The notes beneath the pieces were generated by a model. That model ran no database searches. It had not been told where the DNA came from and saw only the letters and a list, made by a program, of their open reading frames with translations. Shown here piece after piece: positions 1-8,549 of a stretch of 64,000 nucleotides of DNA (position 1 is its first letter; each line of letters begins with the position of its first letter). The stretch spans positions 1-64,000 of the forward strand of contig NZ_QZWF01000013.1 in the NCBI RefSeq assembly GCF_004187715.1, written 5' to 3'. The position numbers and the translations under genes are program-made. This DNA comes from Streptomyces sp. F001. Its GTDB lineage: Bacteria; Actinomycetota; Actinomycetes; Streptomycetales; Streptomycetaceae.

Positions 1-250
1 CACCCCCGGACCGGTCACACCATACGAATCAACGACCCGCGAAGTACGGGTCTAGTCGGCGGAGTGACTTGGACAGGATGTGGTTCAGGCCCCCGGCAAG
101 CCGGCGCGACACCGAGGCAACAGTGACGACTGAAGCTTCAGGACACGCGCAGCACTACCGGGGACTGTTTTGCCCTCGGAGTCTTCGCGCGGGCCTGGCC
201 ACGTGCGAAGGCTTTACCACGCCCAAGCCTGTCCCGTGCGGCCGGATCGG
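1..250. other. Non-coding start of window
   Basis: No reading frame here has a plausible start, ribosome site and codon bias. It lies downstream of the leftward small gene that ends at 251. I see no clear terminator or RNA gene. The true neighbour lies outside the window. Confidence 0.4.
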
Positions 251-544
251 TCACACTGCATCGATGTCGGGCTGGATCTCCACGGTGAAGGCCGCGTCCT
301 CGGGGCCGTCGCCTTCCTCGCTCTTCCAGACGATCACGCGCACGTGCCTCTGTCCGGTGCCGCGCACCTCCCACTCGGTCACCAGGTCGGTGACGACGAG
401 GGCGGCGACGTACTCGGCGGTTTCTTTGGGATCATCGGTGATGATGGTCCCTCGCCACCGCTCGGGATGGCCGCTGTAAGGGCGCCAGCCCTGCGAGCCG
501 TGCGGCTCGTCGACCCGGTACACCCAGCCCTTCTCGGTGCCCAT
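251..544 (-). CDS. Small hypothetical soluble protein (97 aa)
   Basis: I do not recognise a family. The protein is short, acidic and predicted soluble, with no signal peptide or membrane segment. It is rich in W, V and E/D (for example GWVYRVDEPHG near the N-terminus and TVEIQPDIDAV at the end), which suggests a compact beta-rich fold. The ATG at 544 is preferred to an in-frame start 21 bp upstream because GGAAGGA lies about 8 nt before it. It stands alone next to transposon debris. Codon use fits the host, so it is probably a real host gene, but its function is unknown. Confidence 0.6.
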   Translation of the reverse strand: MGTEKGWVYRVDEPHGSQGWRPYSGHPERWRGTIITDDPKETAEYVAALVVTDLVTEWEVRGTGQRHVRVIVWKSEEGDGPEDAAFTVEIQPDIDAV

Positions 545-678
545 GGCACCGATCCTTCCACTCAAGGAGCATCACCCCCGCATCGGATCGACACTGCCTG
601 CCGAACGCGGGTCGCCCGGCTGCATCAACTGTCCCGACGGCATCGAACCGAAGGCAGCCCCGTTGGTCATGCTTCGGC

Positions 679-2148
679 GTGGATAACGGTGTCGGATGGT
701 TCGGCAGCGACGATGGGGACTCCTTTGACCTCAGAGCCCGCTGCGCGGCCGCGCTGGACCACGACAGCGAGCAGTGGGCCAAGCGCACCCTTACGGACGA
801 GGCGTCCTCCCGCTGGGCCGGGTCGATCACGAAGGCCGGTCACGACCAGTGGGCACTGGCCCACCGCGGTCACCTCGCGCACATCCAGTCCCTGGAAACG
901 GGCGTGCACACGATCACGCACCGGCTGTCCCGGCCGATCGGAGAGAAAGGCACCAAGAACGCACCGGGCGGCTACCGCAGCAGGCATGAGTGGTTCGCCA
1001 AGTCCCGCCGCCTGCACGTCCTCAGCGACCGGCTGGAGCGGGAACAGGCGGACCGCGCGGCCGGGTGCGTGCATGTTGTACGCGGCGGGAAGCGGCTGCT
1101 GCACACCCGCCACGACCTCGACGCCGCCGGGATGACCGAGACTGCCTGGCGGCAGCGGTGGCAGGCCGAGCGCCGGTTCCTCGCCGCGGACGGGGAGTCC
1201 GGCAAAAGGTTCGGCAACGAGACCATCCGCGTCACCCCCGACGGCGAGGTCTCGATCAAGCTCCCCGCGCCGCTGGCGCACCTGGCGAACGCCCCGCACG
1301 GCCGGTACGTGCTCACCGGCCGCGTGCGGTTCAAGCACCGGGGCGAGCAGTGGCGCGACCGCATCACCGCCAACCGGGCCGTCGCCTACCGCCTCCACGA
1401 GGACACCGCCCGGGGCCGCTGGTACCTGACCGCCTCCTTCACCATCCCACCGGTCCAGACCGTGCCCCTGGCCACGGCCCGCGCGAGGGGCATGGTCGGC
1501 GTCGACACCAACGCCGACCACCTCGCCGCCTGGCGCCTCGACGCGCACGGCAACCCCGTCGGCGTACCACTGCGCTTCGGCTACGATCTCACCGGCACCG
1601 CCGACCACCGCGACGCCCAGGTCCGCCACGCCCTGATCCGCCTGCTGTACTGGGCCAGGCGCCACGGCCTCGCCATCGCCGTCGAGGACCTCGACTGCAC
1701 CGCCGAGACGACCCGCGAGAAGCACGGCCGCCGCAAACGCTTCCGCAACCTCATCTCCGGCATGCCCGTGAGCAAGCTGCGGGCCCGGCTCGCCAGCATG
1801 GCGGCCGAACTCGGCATCCCCATCGTCGCCGTCGACCCGGCCTACACCAGCAAGTGGGGCGCCCAGCACTGGCAGAAGCCCCTCACCACCAAGACCAGGA
1901 AGACCACCCGCCACGAGGCGGCCGCCGTGGCGATCGGCAGACGCGCCCTGGGACACCCGATCCGGCTGGGGGTACCTCCCAGGCTCTTAAGGCACTGGGG
2001 GAGGACGGCACCGCCCCACGACGACCAGAGCGATCGTCGTGGGCATCGGACCATCCAGGCCCGACCGGTGGCTTCCGAGGGTGAGGGAACCCGCCCCAGG
2101 TCGTCGACAACCTTCGGCCGCCTGTCCTGCATCCGCACCAGGGCGTAG
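679..2148 (+). pseudogene. tnpB: Degenerate TnpB-type (RuvC-like) transposon protein
   Basis: The protein resembles the TnpB-like transposon-encoded nucleases common in Streptomyces. RuvC-like motifs are visible: GVDTNADHLA (first Asp), IAVEDLD (Glu), and a late TTRHEAAAVAIGRR where homologues, as I remember them, have Asp rather than Glu. No CxxC zinc finger is present. The N-terminus appears short: the open frame begins at a GTG with no ribosome site, and the usual N-terminal segment is missing. A palindromic repeat at 1966-2003 is read through in frame near the C-terminus, and the last 15-20 codons run into unrelated remnant DNA. No TnpA partner is nearby. Most likely an inactive relic. 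Confidence 0.7.
1966..2003. repeat. Streptomyces-type palindromic repeat inside tnpB
   Basis: GGGGGTACCTCCCAG followed closely by CTGGGGGAG forms an imperfect hairpin with a TTAA-containing loop. The CTCCCAG/CTGGGGGAG arms next to GGTACC are typical of short palindromic elements dispersed in Streptomyces genomes. It lies in frame in the tnpB 3' end and contributes about 13 codons. A related element lies in the lacZ-like gene at 38882-38923. Confidence 0.5.
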
Positions 2149-2345
2149 AACAGGTCGTTCAGGCCGGTGTGCTGGTGGGTGAGCTTGTTGCGCTTGAGCC
2201 CCGCCTCCTGGGCGAGGGACTTGATCGTCAGCCGGCCGTCAGAGCGCAGAGGAATGCCGACCAGCAGACGGATCATCGCGTCGGTGAAGGCGCTTCCGGG
2301 GTCCCCGCGACGGCCTCGACGATGCCGTGAAGAGAGCTGTGCGAG
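2100..2345 (-). pseudogene. Fragment of recombinase-associated small HTH protein
   Basis: Leftward translation gives a coherent stretch of about 60 residues (GSAFTDAMIRLL, then GRLTIKSLAQEAGLKRNKLT, then LNDLFYALVRMQDRR). It looks like the helix-turn-helix part of small proteins that accompany tyrosine-recombinase clusters in actinobacteria. Upstream it runs into a stop within about 30 codons. Downstream it breaks into antisense tnpB sequence near 2100. It is therefore a piece truncated at both ends, probably by insertion of the TnpB element. The family assignment is tentative. Confidence 0.45.
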
Positions 2346-2416
2346 CTGCGCTCATCAGGCATGACGTCGACCGCGCTCGCGCGGACCCGCGGGCTTGGGC
2401 CGGGGCGACCTTCCGG

Positions 2417-3817
2417 TCAGAGGCCGGCAGAGTCGTCCCGGTGGCTGGACCGGCTCCCGGCCACCGTGTTCAGGTGCGACTGCGAGTCGCGCTCGGCCGA
2501 CAACGGTCCCGAGACGGTGAAGTAACGCCGACCGGCGACCAGCAGCTCCTCCGCCGGGAACTTTGTGATCACCTCACACCCTTCCGCGGTCACCACGAGC
2601 TCCTCCTCGATCCGGGCCGCGCCCCAGCCGTCCTTTGACGGCCAGTAGGTCTCCAGCGCGAACACCATGCCCTCTTCGAGCACCTCGGGGTGCTCGAAGG
2701 ACACCAGTCTGGAGAACACAGGCTTCTCCCAGATCGACAGCCCGACTCCATGGCCGTACTGAAGCGCGAAGGCCGCCTCCTCATCGGGGAACCCGAACTC
2801 CTGCGCCGTCGGCCACACCGACACGATGTCGGCCGTCGTGGCTCCGGGGCGGACCAGGCTGATCGCTTCGTCCATGTACTCACGGCACCGCGTGTAGGCG
2901 TCGCGTTGAGCGGAAGAGGCGCTGCCGACGGCGAAGGTGCGGTAGTAGCAGGTGCGATAGCCGTTGTAGCTGTGGAGGATGTCGAAGAACGCCGGATCCC
3001 CGGGCCGCACGATGCGGTCCGAGAAGACGTGGGGGTGTGGTGCACACCGTTCCCCGGAGATCGCGTTGACGCCCTCGACGAACTCCGAGCCGAGGTCGTA
3101 GAGAGTCTTGGCCACCACACCCACGCACTCGTTCTCACGCACACCCGGCCGGAGGAACTCGTAGAGGTTCTCGTAGGCGGCGTCGACCATCGAGCATGCA
3201 TGGGTGAGCAGGTGGATCTCGTCACGTGTCTTGATGCGTCGGGCCTCCAGGAAAACCTGCTGGCCGTCGACCACGGTGATGCCCGCGTTCTGCAGGGCCA
3301 TCAGGACCGGGAGCTCGACGACGTCGACGCCGAGCGGCTCCCCCAGGAGTCCGTAGAGCTCGAGTTCATGCTTGATCTTCTCGGCGACGGAGTCGGCCAT
3401 CCCGACCAGGGGGTTGATGGCGCCGCGCAACGTCGAGATGCCGGCGCGAGCGCCGCTGGGGTTGCGGGCATCGGCTCCGTGGTGGGCTCCGTGCGGATCA
3501 CCGTCCACGTGGGCGTTCGAATAGTCCAGCCAGGGGTTGTACAGCTGGTGGTGCTTGGCGGCTGAACCGAAGTCCCAGACGATCGGCTCACCTCCCCTGA
3601 CCAGCAGGGAGAACCGGATCATCTTGTCGATCGCCCAGGTCCCGATGTGGGTCGAGGTCATATAGCGGATGTTGGCGAAGTCGAAGGCCAGGACCGCGCC
3701 GAGGTCGGACTGCTCCAACGACTTGCGGAGACGGGCCAGTCGCTCGTCGCGGAGCCTGTTCATGTCGACCCGGGTCTCCCAGTCGACCGTGTTCGGTCCA
3801 AACGTCGGAATCGCCAT
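2417..3817 (-). CDS. M24 (creatinase/prolidase/DddP-like) hydrolase
   Basis: This 466-aa protein has the two-domain pita-bread layout: an N-terminal creatinase-type domain (about 25-195) and a C-terminal M24 catalytic domain (about 205-430). Overall it recalls DddP-type DMSP lyases and creatinase-like hydrolases more than classic Xaa-Pro peptidases. Of the five M24 metal ligands, Asp279 (FFDIL), His356 (GHGVGL), Glu389 (ALET) and Glu404 (RIEEEL) are present. The second Asp of the usual GYxSDxTRT motif is replaced by Cys290 (GYRTCYYRTF). The ATG at 3817 has AAAGGA 6 nt upstream. It lies 193 bp after the FAD synthetase-like gene on the same strand, so it is likely part of the catabolic island. 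It probably cleaves a C-N or C-S bond in a small substrate; the substrate is unknown. Confidence 0.75.
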   Translation of the reverse strand: MAIPTFGPNTVDWETRVDMNRLRDERLARLRKSLEQSDLGAVLAFDFANIRYMTSTHIGTWAIDKMIRFSLLVRGGEPIVWDFGSAAKHHQLYNPWLDYSNAHVDGDPHGAHHGADARNPSGARAGISTLRGAINPLVGMADSVAEKIKHELELYGLLGEPLGVDVVELPVLMALQNAGITVVDGQQVFLEARRIKTRDEIHLLTHACSMVDAAYENLYEFLRPGVRENECVGVVAKTLYDLGSEFVEGVNAISGERCAPHPHVFSDRIVRPGDPAFFDILHSYNGYRTCYYRTFAVGSASSAQRDAYTRCREYMDEAISLVRPGATTADIVSVWPTAQEFGFPDEEAAFALQYGHGVGLSIWEKPVFSRLVSFEHPEVLEEGMVFALETYWPSKDGWGAARIEEELVVTAEGCEVITKFPAEELLVAGRRYFTVSGPLSAERDSQSHLNTVAGSRSSHRDDSAGL

Positions 3818-4010
3818 CACAAGTCCTTTGCCGGCGTGTAGTTACGGGGATGGAGGGGTGGCACGCGCGCCGTGTGCACTCGGCATGGGCGCACGTTGTC
3901 AGGTGGTGCTGAAACAGGCAGGGGTGGGTGACGTCAACTTCCGCTGGGCCGCGGTTGTCGCGAGCCGCCTTCCTGCAGAGCTTCAGGGATGGGCAGGTTT
4001 ATGTGCAGCG

Positions 4011-4781
4011 TCACTGAACGCTTGCTTGCTTCACGAACGTCACCTCCACAGTGGTGCCGGTGGGCGCTGCGCCCATGGCGGCCACCGTGTGATCCCGGCA
4101 CACTTCAAGCGTGCAAGGGTGACCGTCCAGGCATCCGAGATAGAGCCCGGGTGCGGGACGCGCGAACCTGGACGAGATGAGCAACCGGCCTTCGTCGGCA
4201 ACGACTGCCGGAAGGGTGAGGGAGGCTCCCAGCAGGTCAGCGGCCGATTCGAGGTCGCCGTCGGAGACGAGCCGACGGATGCGCGTGGAGGAGACCGGCT
4301 CACCGGCCGGGCCCCGCGTGACGAGAGGGACGACCTGGGTGCTCAGCTCGGGATACCGATCGAAGGTGGCTGCCGTCCCGGCGCCCCAGGCGCCGAACCG
4401 GAAACCCTGGCCGACGCTGACGAACTGCGCACCGAGCCGGTCGAGCACGACGCTTTCGACGAAGTCCTCAGCCGAGACTCGCGACCAGGCATGGTCGAAC
4501 GGGACGATCACCACCTGTCGGATCCCCAGTGAGCCGAGCTTGTGCAGCTTCTGCCGGCGATCGCTCAACAGGCCCGGAACACGGTGCGGTTCGAGTACCT
4601 GCATCGGGTGAGGGTCGAAGGTGAGCACGGTGTCGCACCCCTGAAGGACCTGACGGTGACCGAGGTGAACGCCGTCGAAGGTCCCTATCGCGACCTTGGT
4701 GCGCGAGCGGGCTCCACCAGCGAGGCTGTGACCACGGAGGCCCCGTCTTCCCTGGGGTGTCTCGAGGCTGAAAACCTCCAT
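4011..4781 (-). CDS. FAD synthetase-like FMN adenylyltransferase, kinase domain degenerate
   Basis: This 256-aa protein matches the N-terminal adenylyltransferase half of bifunctional RibF: GTFDGVHLGH with the HxGH nucleotide-binding motif at 39-42, DPHP near residue 58, and SSTRIRR near 165. The usual C-terminal riboflavin-kinase domain (about 120 aa with a GRxxGxPTAN motif) is reduced to about 70 residues without that motif. It should make FAD from FMN but not FMN from riboflavin. The ATG at 4781 has AAGGAGGG 7 nt upstream. Neighbouring HpaB and flavin reductase genes suggest a dedicated FAD supply. The first 14 codons lie inside a leader element duplicated upstream of the gene at 20317. 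Confidence 0.8.
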   Translation of the reverse strand: MEVFSLETPQGRRGLRGHSLAGGARSRTKVAIGTFDGVHLGHRQVLQGCDTVLTFDPHPMQVLEPHRVPGLLSDRRQKLHKLGSLGIRQVVIVPFDHAWSRVSAEDFVESVVLDRLGAQFVSVGQGFRFGAWGAGTAATFDRYPELSTQVVPLVTRGPAGEPVSSTRIRRLVSDGDLESAADLLGASLTLPAVVADEGRLLISSRFARPAPGLYLGCLDGHPCTLEVCRDHTVAAMGAAPTGTTVEVTFVKQASVQ

Positions 4782-4909
4782 CACCCATCCCTCCTTCGTC
4801 CTAGGGGGCAGGCTGAGCGCAAGCCAGTATGAGCCTCGCGCCGTTAGCAGTCGGGAAAGCGTGAGGCGGCCCGGCGCTCTCGTGTGAGTCCTGCGTTAAC
4901 CGCACTTGC
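4744..4909 (-). promoter_or_regulatory. Duplicated 166-nt leader element, copy A
   Basis: Read leftward, 4909 to 4744 aligns with 20107 to 20272 on the plus strand over the same length, with only two compensating 1-nt shifts and roughly three quarters identity by eye. Shared blocks include CACTGG/CATACTGG, TCAGCCTG, GAAGGAGG, GGGTGATGGAGGT, GCCTCGAG and CACCCC. Two tandem boxes of the form (T/C)TAACGGxG occur in each copy. The 3' part can fold with GGGTG pairing CACCC and GGAGG pairing GCCTC around the ribosome site and start codon. This suggests a shared promoter/operator plus an RNA leader. Confidence 0.55.
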
Positions 4910-4978
4910 CGAGGGCTCGGGGCTCGGTTCTTCTCTCGGAGAAGGACGGAGCCGCCGACTGCAGAAACGTCGGCGTGG

Positions 4979-6259
4979 TCACAGCAGGATCTGTAGCGGG
5001 TGTTCAAGAACGTCCACGAACGCCTTCATCCACTCGGCCGCGGTGGCGCCGTCCACCGACCGGTGGTCGACGGCGAGCGTCAGTCGCAGAACGGACGCGA
5101 CGGTGACCGCACCTTCCTCGACGACCGCCGCCTGCTGCACCGCGCCGACAGCCAGGATCGCGGCCTGTGGCGGGTTGATGATCGCTGCGAAGTCGTCGGT
5201 GCCGTACATGCCGAGGTTGGTGATCGTGATCGTGCCGCCCTCCAGTTCTTCCTGTCGCAGTCGGCGCTCCTTCGCACGGGCGATGAGGTCCTTCGTCGCC
5301 GTGGCAACGCCGCTCATCGACAGGGAGCCCACGTCGCGGACCACCGGGGTGACCAAACCGCCGTCGGTGGCGACGGCCACGGCGATGTCGACGCCCGAGA
5401 ACTGCCGGATCGAGGTGTCGTTCCACTGCACGTTCATCGCGGGAACGATCCCGTGCGTGGACGCGATCGCCTTGACGAGCAGGTCGTTGATCGACACCTT
5501 CACACCCTGGCCGGCGTTGATCCGCCGCCGCAGCTCGAGCAACGCGTCGACGCGTGCGCCGGCGCGTAGATAGAAGTGCGGTGTGGTCTGCTTGCTCTCC
5601 GTCAGCCGACGGGCGATGGCCCGACGCATCCGCGTGACGGGCACGTCCACGAACCGTGGATCGACTGCCGAAGTCGCCGTCGTCCGGAAGTCTTCGCGCG
5701 TGTGGGCCGGCACCTCCTCCTGCGGCTCCGCCGACCTGGCGGCGGCCGCTTCGACGTCGGACCGCCGGATCCGTCCGTGCGGACCGCTCCCGACCACGCC
5801 GTTCAGATCGACTTCGAGCTGGCGCGCCAGACGGCGCGCCAGTGGGCTCGCGAAGAGGCGTTCACCCTTGTCCTGTGCCGCCTCCGTGGGCGCCTGAGCG
5901 GTCATGGCTGTCGGCGTCGCGCGCTCTTGAGGCGCCGACACCGAGGCGGAGGAAGCCGCCATGGGCACCGCTTCCGTTCCCAGTGAAGCCACCAGGGCGT
6001 CCACCGCGGACGCCGACTCGCCCGGCGCCCCCCAGATCGCGATCGGTGTACCCACCGCCACGGTCGAACCCGCATCCACCAGGAGGCGCAGGAGTACGCC
6101 GTCGCCCTCGGCCTCCACCTCGACCACGGCTTTCTCGGTCTCCACCGTGACGATCGGATCCCCCGCCGTGTAACGGGCGTTCAAGCCGACGTTCCAGGAT
6201 TGCAGGATTGCCTCTTCGGTGTTGGCGGCGACCTCGGGCATGCGCAGGACCTCAGCCAT
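4979..6259 (-). CDS. 2-Oxoacid dehydrogenase E2 (dihydrolipoyl acyltransferase)
   Basis: This 426-aa protein has a lipoyl domain with the modified lysine in VETEKAVVEVEA (Lys43), an Ala/Pro-rich linker, an E3/E1-binding domain (FASPLARRLARQ, about 150-185) and a catalytic domain ending with HRSVDG (His399, Asp403). It transfers the acyl group from the E1 product to CoA. The start at 6259 (MAEVLRMPEV) is the standard family start and overlaps the E1 stop by 8 bp, so translation is probably coupled; a longer in-frame start is an artefact. No dihydrolipoamide dehydrogenase (E3) lies in the window, so housekeeping E3 must serve. Acyl specificity (acetoin, pyruvate or branched chain) cannot be fixed. 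Confidence 0.88.
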   Translation of the reverse strand: MAEVLRMPEVAANTEEAILQSWNVGLNARYTAGDPIVTVETEKAVVEVEAEGDGVLLRLLVDAGSTVAVGTPIAIWGAPGESASAVDALVASLGTEAVPMAASSASVSAPQERATPTAMTAQAPTEAAQDKGERLFASPLARRLARQLEVDLNGVVGSGPHGRIRRSDVEAAAARSAEPQEEVPAHTREDFRTTATSAVDPRFVDVPVTRMRRAIARRLTESKQTTPHFYLRAGARVDALLELRRRINAGQGVKVSINDLLVKAIASTHGIVPAMNVQWNDTSIRQFSGVDIAVAVATDGGLVTPVVRDVGSLSMSGVATATKDLIARAKERRLRQEELEGGTITITNLGMYGTDDFAAIINPPQAAILAVGAVQQAAVVEEGAVTVASVLRLTLAVDHRSVDGATAAEWMKAFVDVLEHPLQILL

Positions 6260-8441
6260 CGTTCCGCTCCCCAGAGATCTCGCGGAGCTTGGCGACGACT
6301 TCCTCCGTCGAGGCGAACGCGGCACGCTCCAGCACTTTGCTGATACTCGGCGACGCCTCGCCACCGGTCACCCGCTCGATCGGGGCGTCGAGCCAGTCGA
6401 ACAGCCGCCGCTGGATCTCGTCCGCGAGCCAGCCGCCGTAGGAGGTGCCGATGGCGCCCTGCTCGGCGATGAGCACGTTGTTGGTCTTCATCACCGATCG
6501 GGTGATCGTGTCCCAGTCCAGACTGGCCCGGTCCAGCCAGCGCAGGTCGATGACCTCGGCGTCCACGCCCGTCTGGTCGACGGCCGCCAGAACGGCCGGC
6601 GTCATCGCCAGATAGGTGAGGACGGTCAGGGCCGCTCCCTCGCGGCGTACGGCGGCCTTGCCGACGGGAAGGTAGTGATCGTAGTTCTCCGGCAGGCCCG
6701 GACCGGTCGAGTTGTACAGGTCCACGTGCTCGAGAACCACGACCGGGTCGTCGCAGGCCAAGGCCGTGTTCATCAGGCCGACGTAGTCGAACGGCGTCGA
6801 CGGTGCGACTATGCGCCAGCCGGGTGCGGTCGCGAGGATGCCGGCCGGGTCCATCGAGTGTTGTGATCCGTAGCCGGTACCCATGGCCACCTTGCTGCGC
6901 AGGACGAACGGCACCTTGCCCTCACCTCCGAACATGTGGCGGGCCTTTCCGATCTGGTTGAACAACTGGTCTGCCGCCACCCACATGAAGTCGGCGTACA
7001 TGAACTCGACGATGGGGCGGAACCGGCCGTCCAGAGCCAGTCCGCCACCGAGGCCGGCGAACGCGTTCTCCGAAATCGGGGTCCCGATCACCCGGTCGGG
7101 GAACGCCTCGCTCAGGCCCCGGGTGGCGCCGTTGGTTCCGCCGTTGAGCTTGTGCACGTCCTCGCCCATCACCACGACGCGAGGATCGCTGTCCAGGCGG
7201 CGTCCCATCACGCCGGCGACGGCGCCCAGGAACTTGACATCGGTCAGGTCGCCGGCGAAGTCCTCGGTGTCGGTGAACTCGATCCCGGCCAGCTCCGAGA
7301 GGTCGCCCCGGACGCCTTCGTCGACGAACGCCGGGTCAGGCCACTCCGAAGGCACGATGCGTCGCTCGCCCGGCTTGCCGCCCGGTCGCGGTTCCAGGAG
7401 GACGTCGCCGAGCTCGGACATCAGGGTCCTGGCGCGCTTGATCGTCTCCGCGATCGCCTTCTTGGTGAGGATTCTGCGGCGTACCAGGTGTCCCGCCATG
7501 GTGTCGATCGGGTCGCGGGCACGCCACTGCGCTTCCTCTTCCTTGGTGCGGTAGCGGAACGCCGAGCCGGGGAAGGGTCCGTTCTGGTGGAAGTAGCGGT
7601 ACACATCGGCTTCGATCATCGTCGGACCGTTGCCGTTGCGCATGTGCGCGAGGGCCTGCTGCGTCACGAGGTACACGGCCAGCGGATCCATGCCGTCGAC
7701 CTTCCAGCTCCGGATGCCGAAGCCCGGGCCGCGGCCGGACAGCCGTGGTTCGGCGGTGACTTCGGACACGTGGGTGGAGACGGCGTACAGGTTGTTCTCG
7801 ACGAAGAAGCACAAGGGCAGCGACCACGCCGCCGCGAGATTGAGGCTCTCCAGCGTGGATCCGATGTTGATCGCTCCGTCGCCGAAGAAGGTGAAGGTCA
7901 CCGCGTCGGTGCCGGCCTTCTTGTGGGCCCAGGCGGATCCGGCCGCGAGCGGTACCCCGCCACCGACGATCGCGTTGGTTCCGATGGCGCCGGCCTCGTG
8001 CCACTGCAGGTGCATGCTGCCGCCGCGACCGTGGCTGAAACCCCGGTCGAGTCCGCAGATTTCGCGCAGGCTGCGCAGGAGCACGGCCCGCACATCCTCC
8101 GGGAACGGCTTCGTCGGGTCGATGCCCTTGGGATGGAGGTGGGCCAGCACCTTGGCGAGGAACTGGTGATGGCCGCGGTGCGAGCCGTTCACGGTGTCCT
8201 GCGACGAAAGGGCGAAGCACGCACCGACCGCGCCGCCCTCCTGGCCGATGCTGGAATGCGCGGGGCCGTGGATGAGCCCGTCCGCGGCGAGCTCCAGGAC
8301 GTACTCCTCAAAGGTCCGGATCAGCACCAACTGGCTGAACATGCCTGTCAGGAGGTCGGGGTCCGCGGCGTCCCAGTCGTCCTGGGTGGCGACGGACTCC
8401 GACCATGCGGCCTTTGCTTGGAGTTGGTGTTCGGCAGGCAT
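6252..8441 (-). CDS. Fused E1 alpha-beta 2-oxoacid (acetoin/pyruvate-type) dehydrogenase
   Basis: One 729-aa chain carries both E1 halves. The alpha part (about 30-330) has the thiamine diphosphate motif GDG at 187-189 ending in NN at 216-217. The beta part (about 395-725) starts at FLGAVAGVMGRRL and contains GEDVHKLNGGTNGATRGL and PISENAFAGLGGGLAL. Most actinobacterial E1 enzymes of this type are two genes, so the fusion is noteworthy. It starts 132 bp from the divergent VOC gene, across two palindromic operators, and heads the leftward operon with E2. It should decarboxylate a 2-oxo acid or acetoin-like product of the pathway to an acyl-CoA with E2 and E3. Confidence 0.87.
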   Translation of the reverse strand: MPAEHQLQAKAAWSESVATQDDWDAADPDLLTGMFSQLVLIRTFEEYVLELAADGLIHGPAHSSIGQEGGAVGACFALSSQDTVNGSHRGHHQFLAKVLAHLHPKGIDPTKPFPEDVRAVLLRSLREICGLDRGFSHGRGGSMHLQWHEAGAIGTNAIVGGGVPLAAGSAWAHKKAGTDAVTFTFFGDGAINIGSTLESLNLAAAWSLPLCFFVENNLYAVSTHVSEVTAEPRLSGRGPGFGIRSWKVDGMDPLAVYLVTQQALAHMRNGNGPTMIEADVYRYFHQNGPFPGSAFRYRTKEEEAQWRARDPIDTMAGHLVRRRILTKKAIAETIKRARTLMSELGDVLLEPRPGGKPGERRIVPSEWPDPAFVDEGVRGDLSELAGIEFTDTEDFAGDLTDVKFLGAVAGVMGRRLDSDPRVVVMGEDVHKLNGGTNGATRGLSEAFPDRVIGTPISENAFAGLGGGLALDGRFRPIVEFMYADFMWVAADQLFNQIGKARHMFGGEGKVPFVLRSKVAMGTGYGSQHSMDPAGILATAPGWRIVAPSTPFDYVGLMNTALACDDPVVVLEHVDLYNSTGPGLPENYDHYLPVGKAAVRREGAALTVLTYLAMTPAVLAAVDQTGVDAEVIDLRWLDRASLDWDTITRSVMKTNNVLIAEQGAIGTSYGGWLADEIQRRLFDWLDAPIERVTGGEASPSISKVLERAAFASTEEVVAKLREISGERNDG

Positions 8442-8487
8442 CGGGAGCCTCCTTCAGTCGACCGGAGTGCACCGACCCTGCCACAGG

Positions 8488-8499
8488 ATTGGATCCAAT
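8488..8499. promoter_or_regulatory. Palindromic operator 1 (ATTGGATCCAAT)
   Basis: A perfect 12-bp palindrome, ATTGGATCCAAT, sits in the divergent promoter region between the E1 and VOC genes. The same core recurs at 8550-8563. The two dyad centres are 63 bp apart, close to six helical turns, consistent with cooperative binding of a dimeric regulator. The best candidate is the GntR protein encoded at 9084-9794. Confidence 0.6.
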
Positions 8500-8549
8500 A
8501 ACAAGACTTCCCTCGACTTCTGGCGTCGACAGGGTCACTATGGAGCCCA

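Noticed and set aside
4744..4909. FMN riboswitch before the FAD synthetase gene
   Set aside because: Expected because of the gene's function, but the conserved RFN blocks (such as AGGGTGAAATTCCCGACCGG-like segments) are absent; the element is something else.
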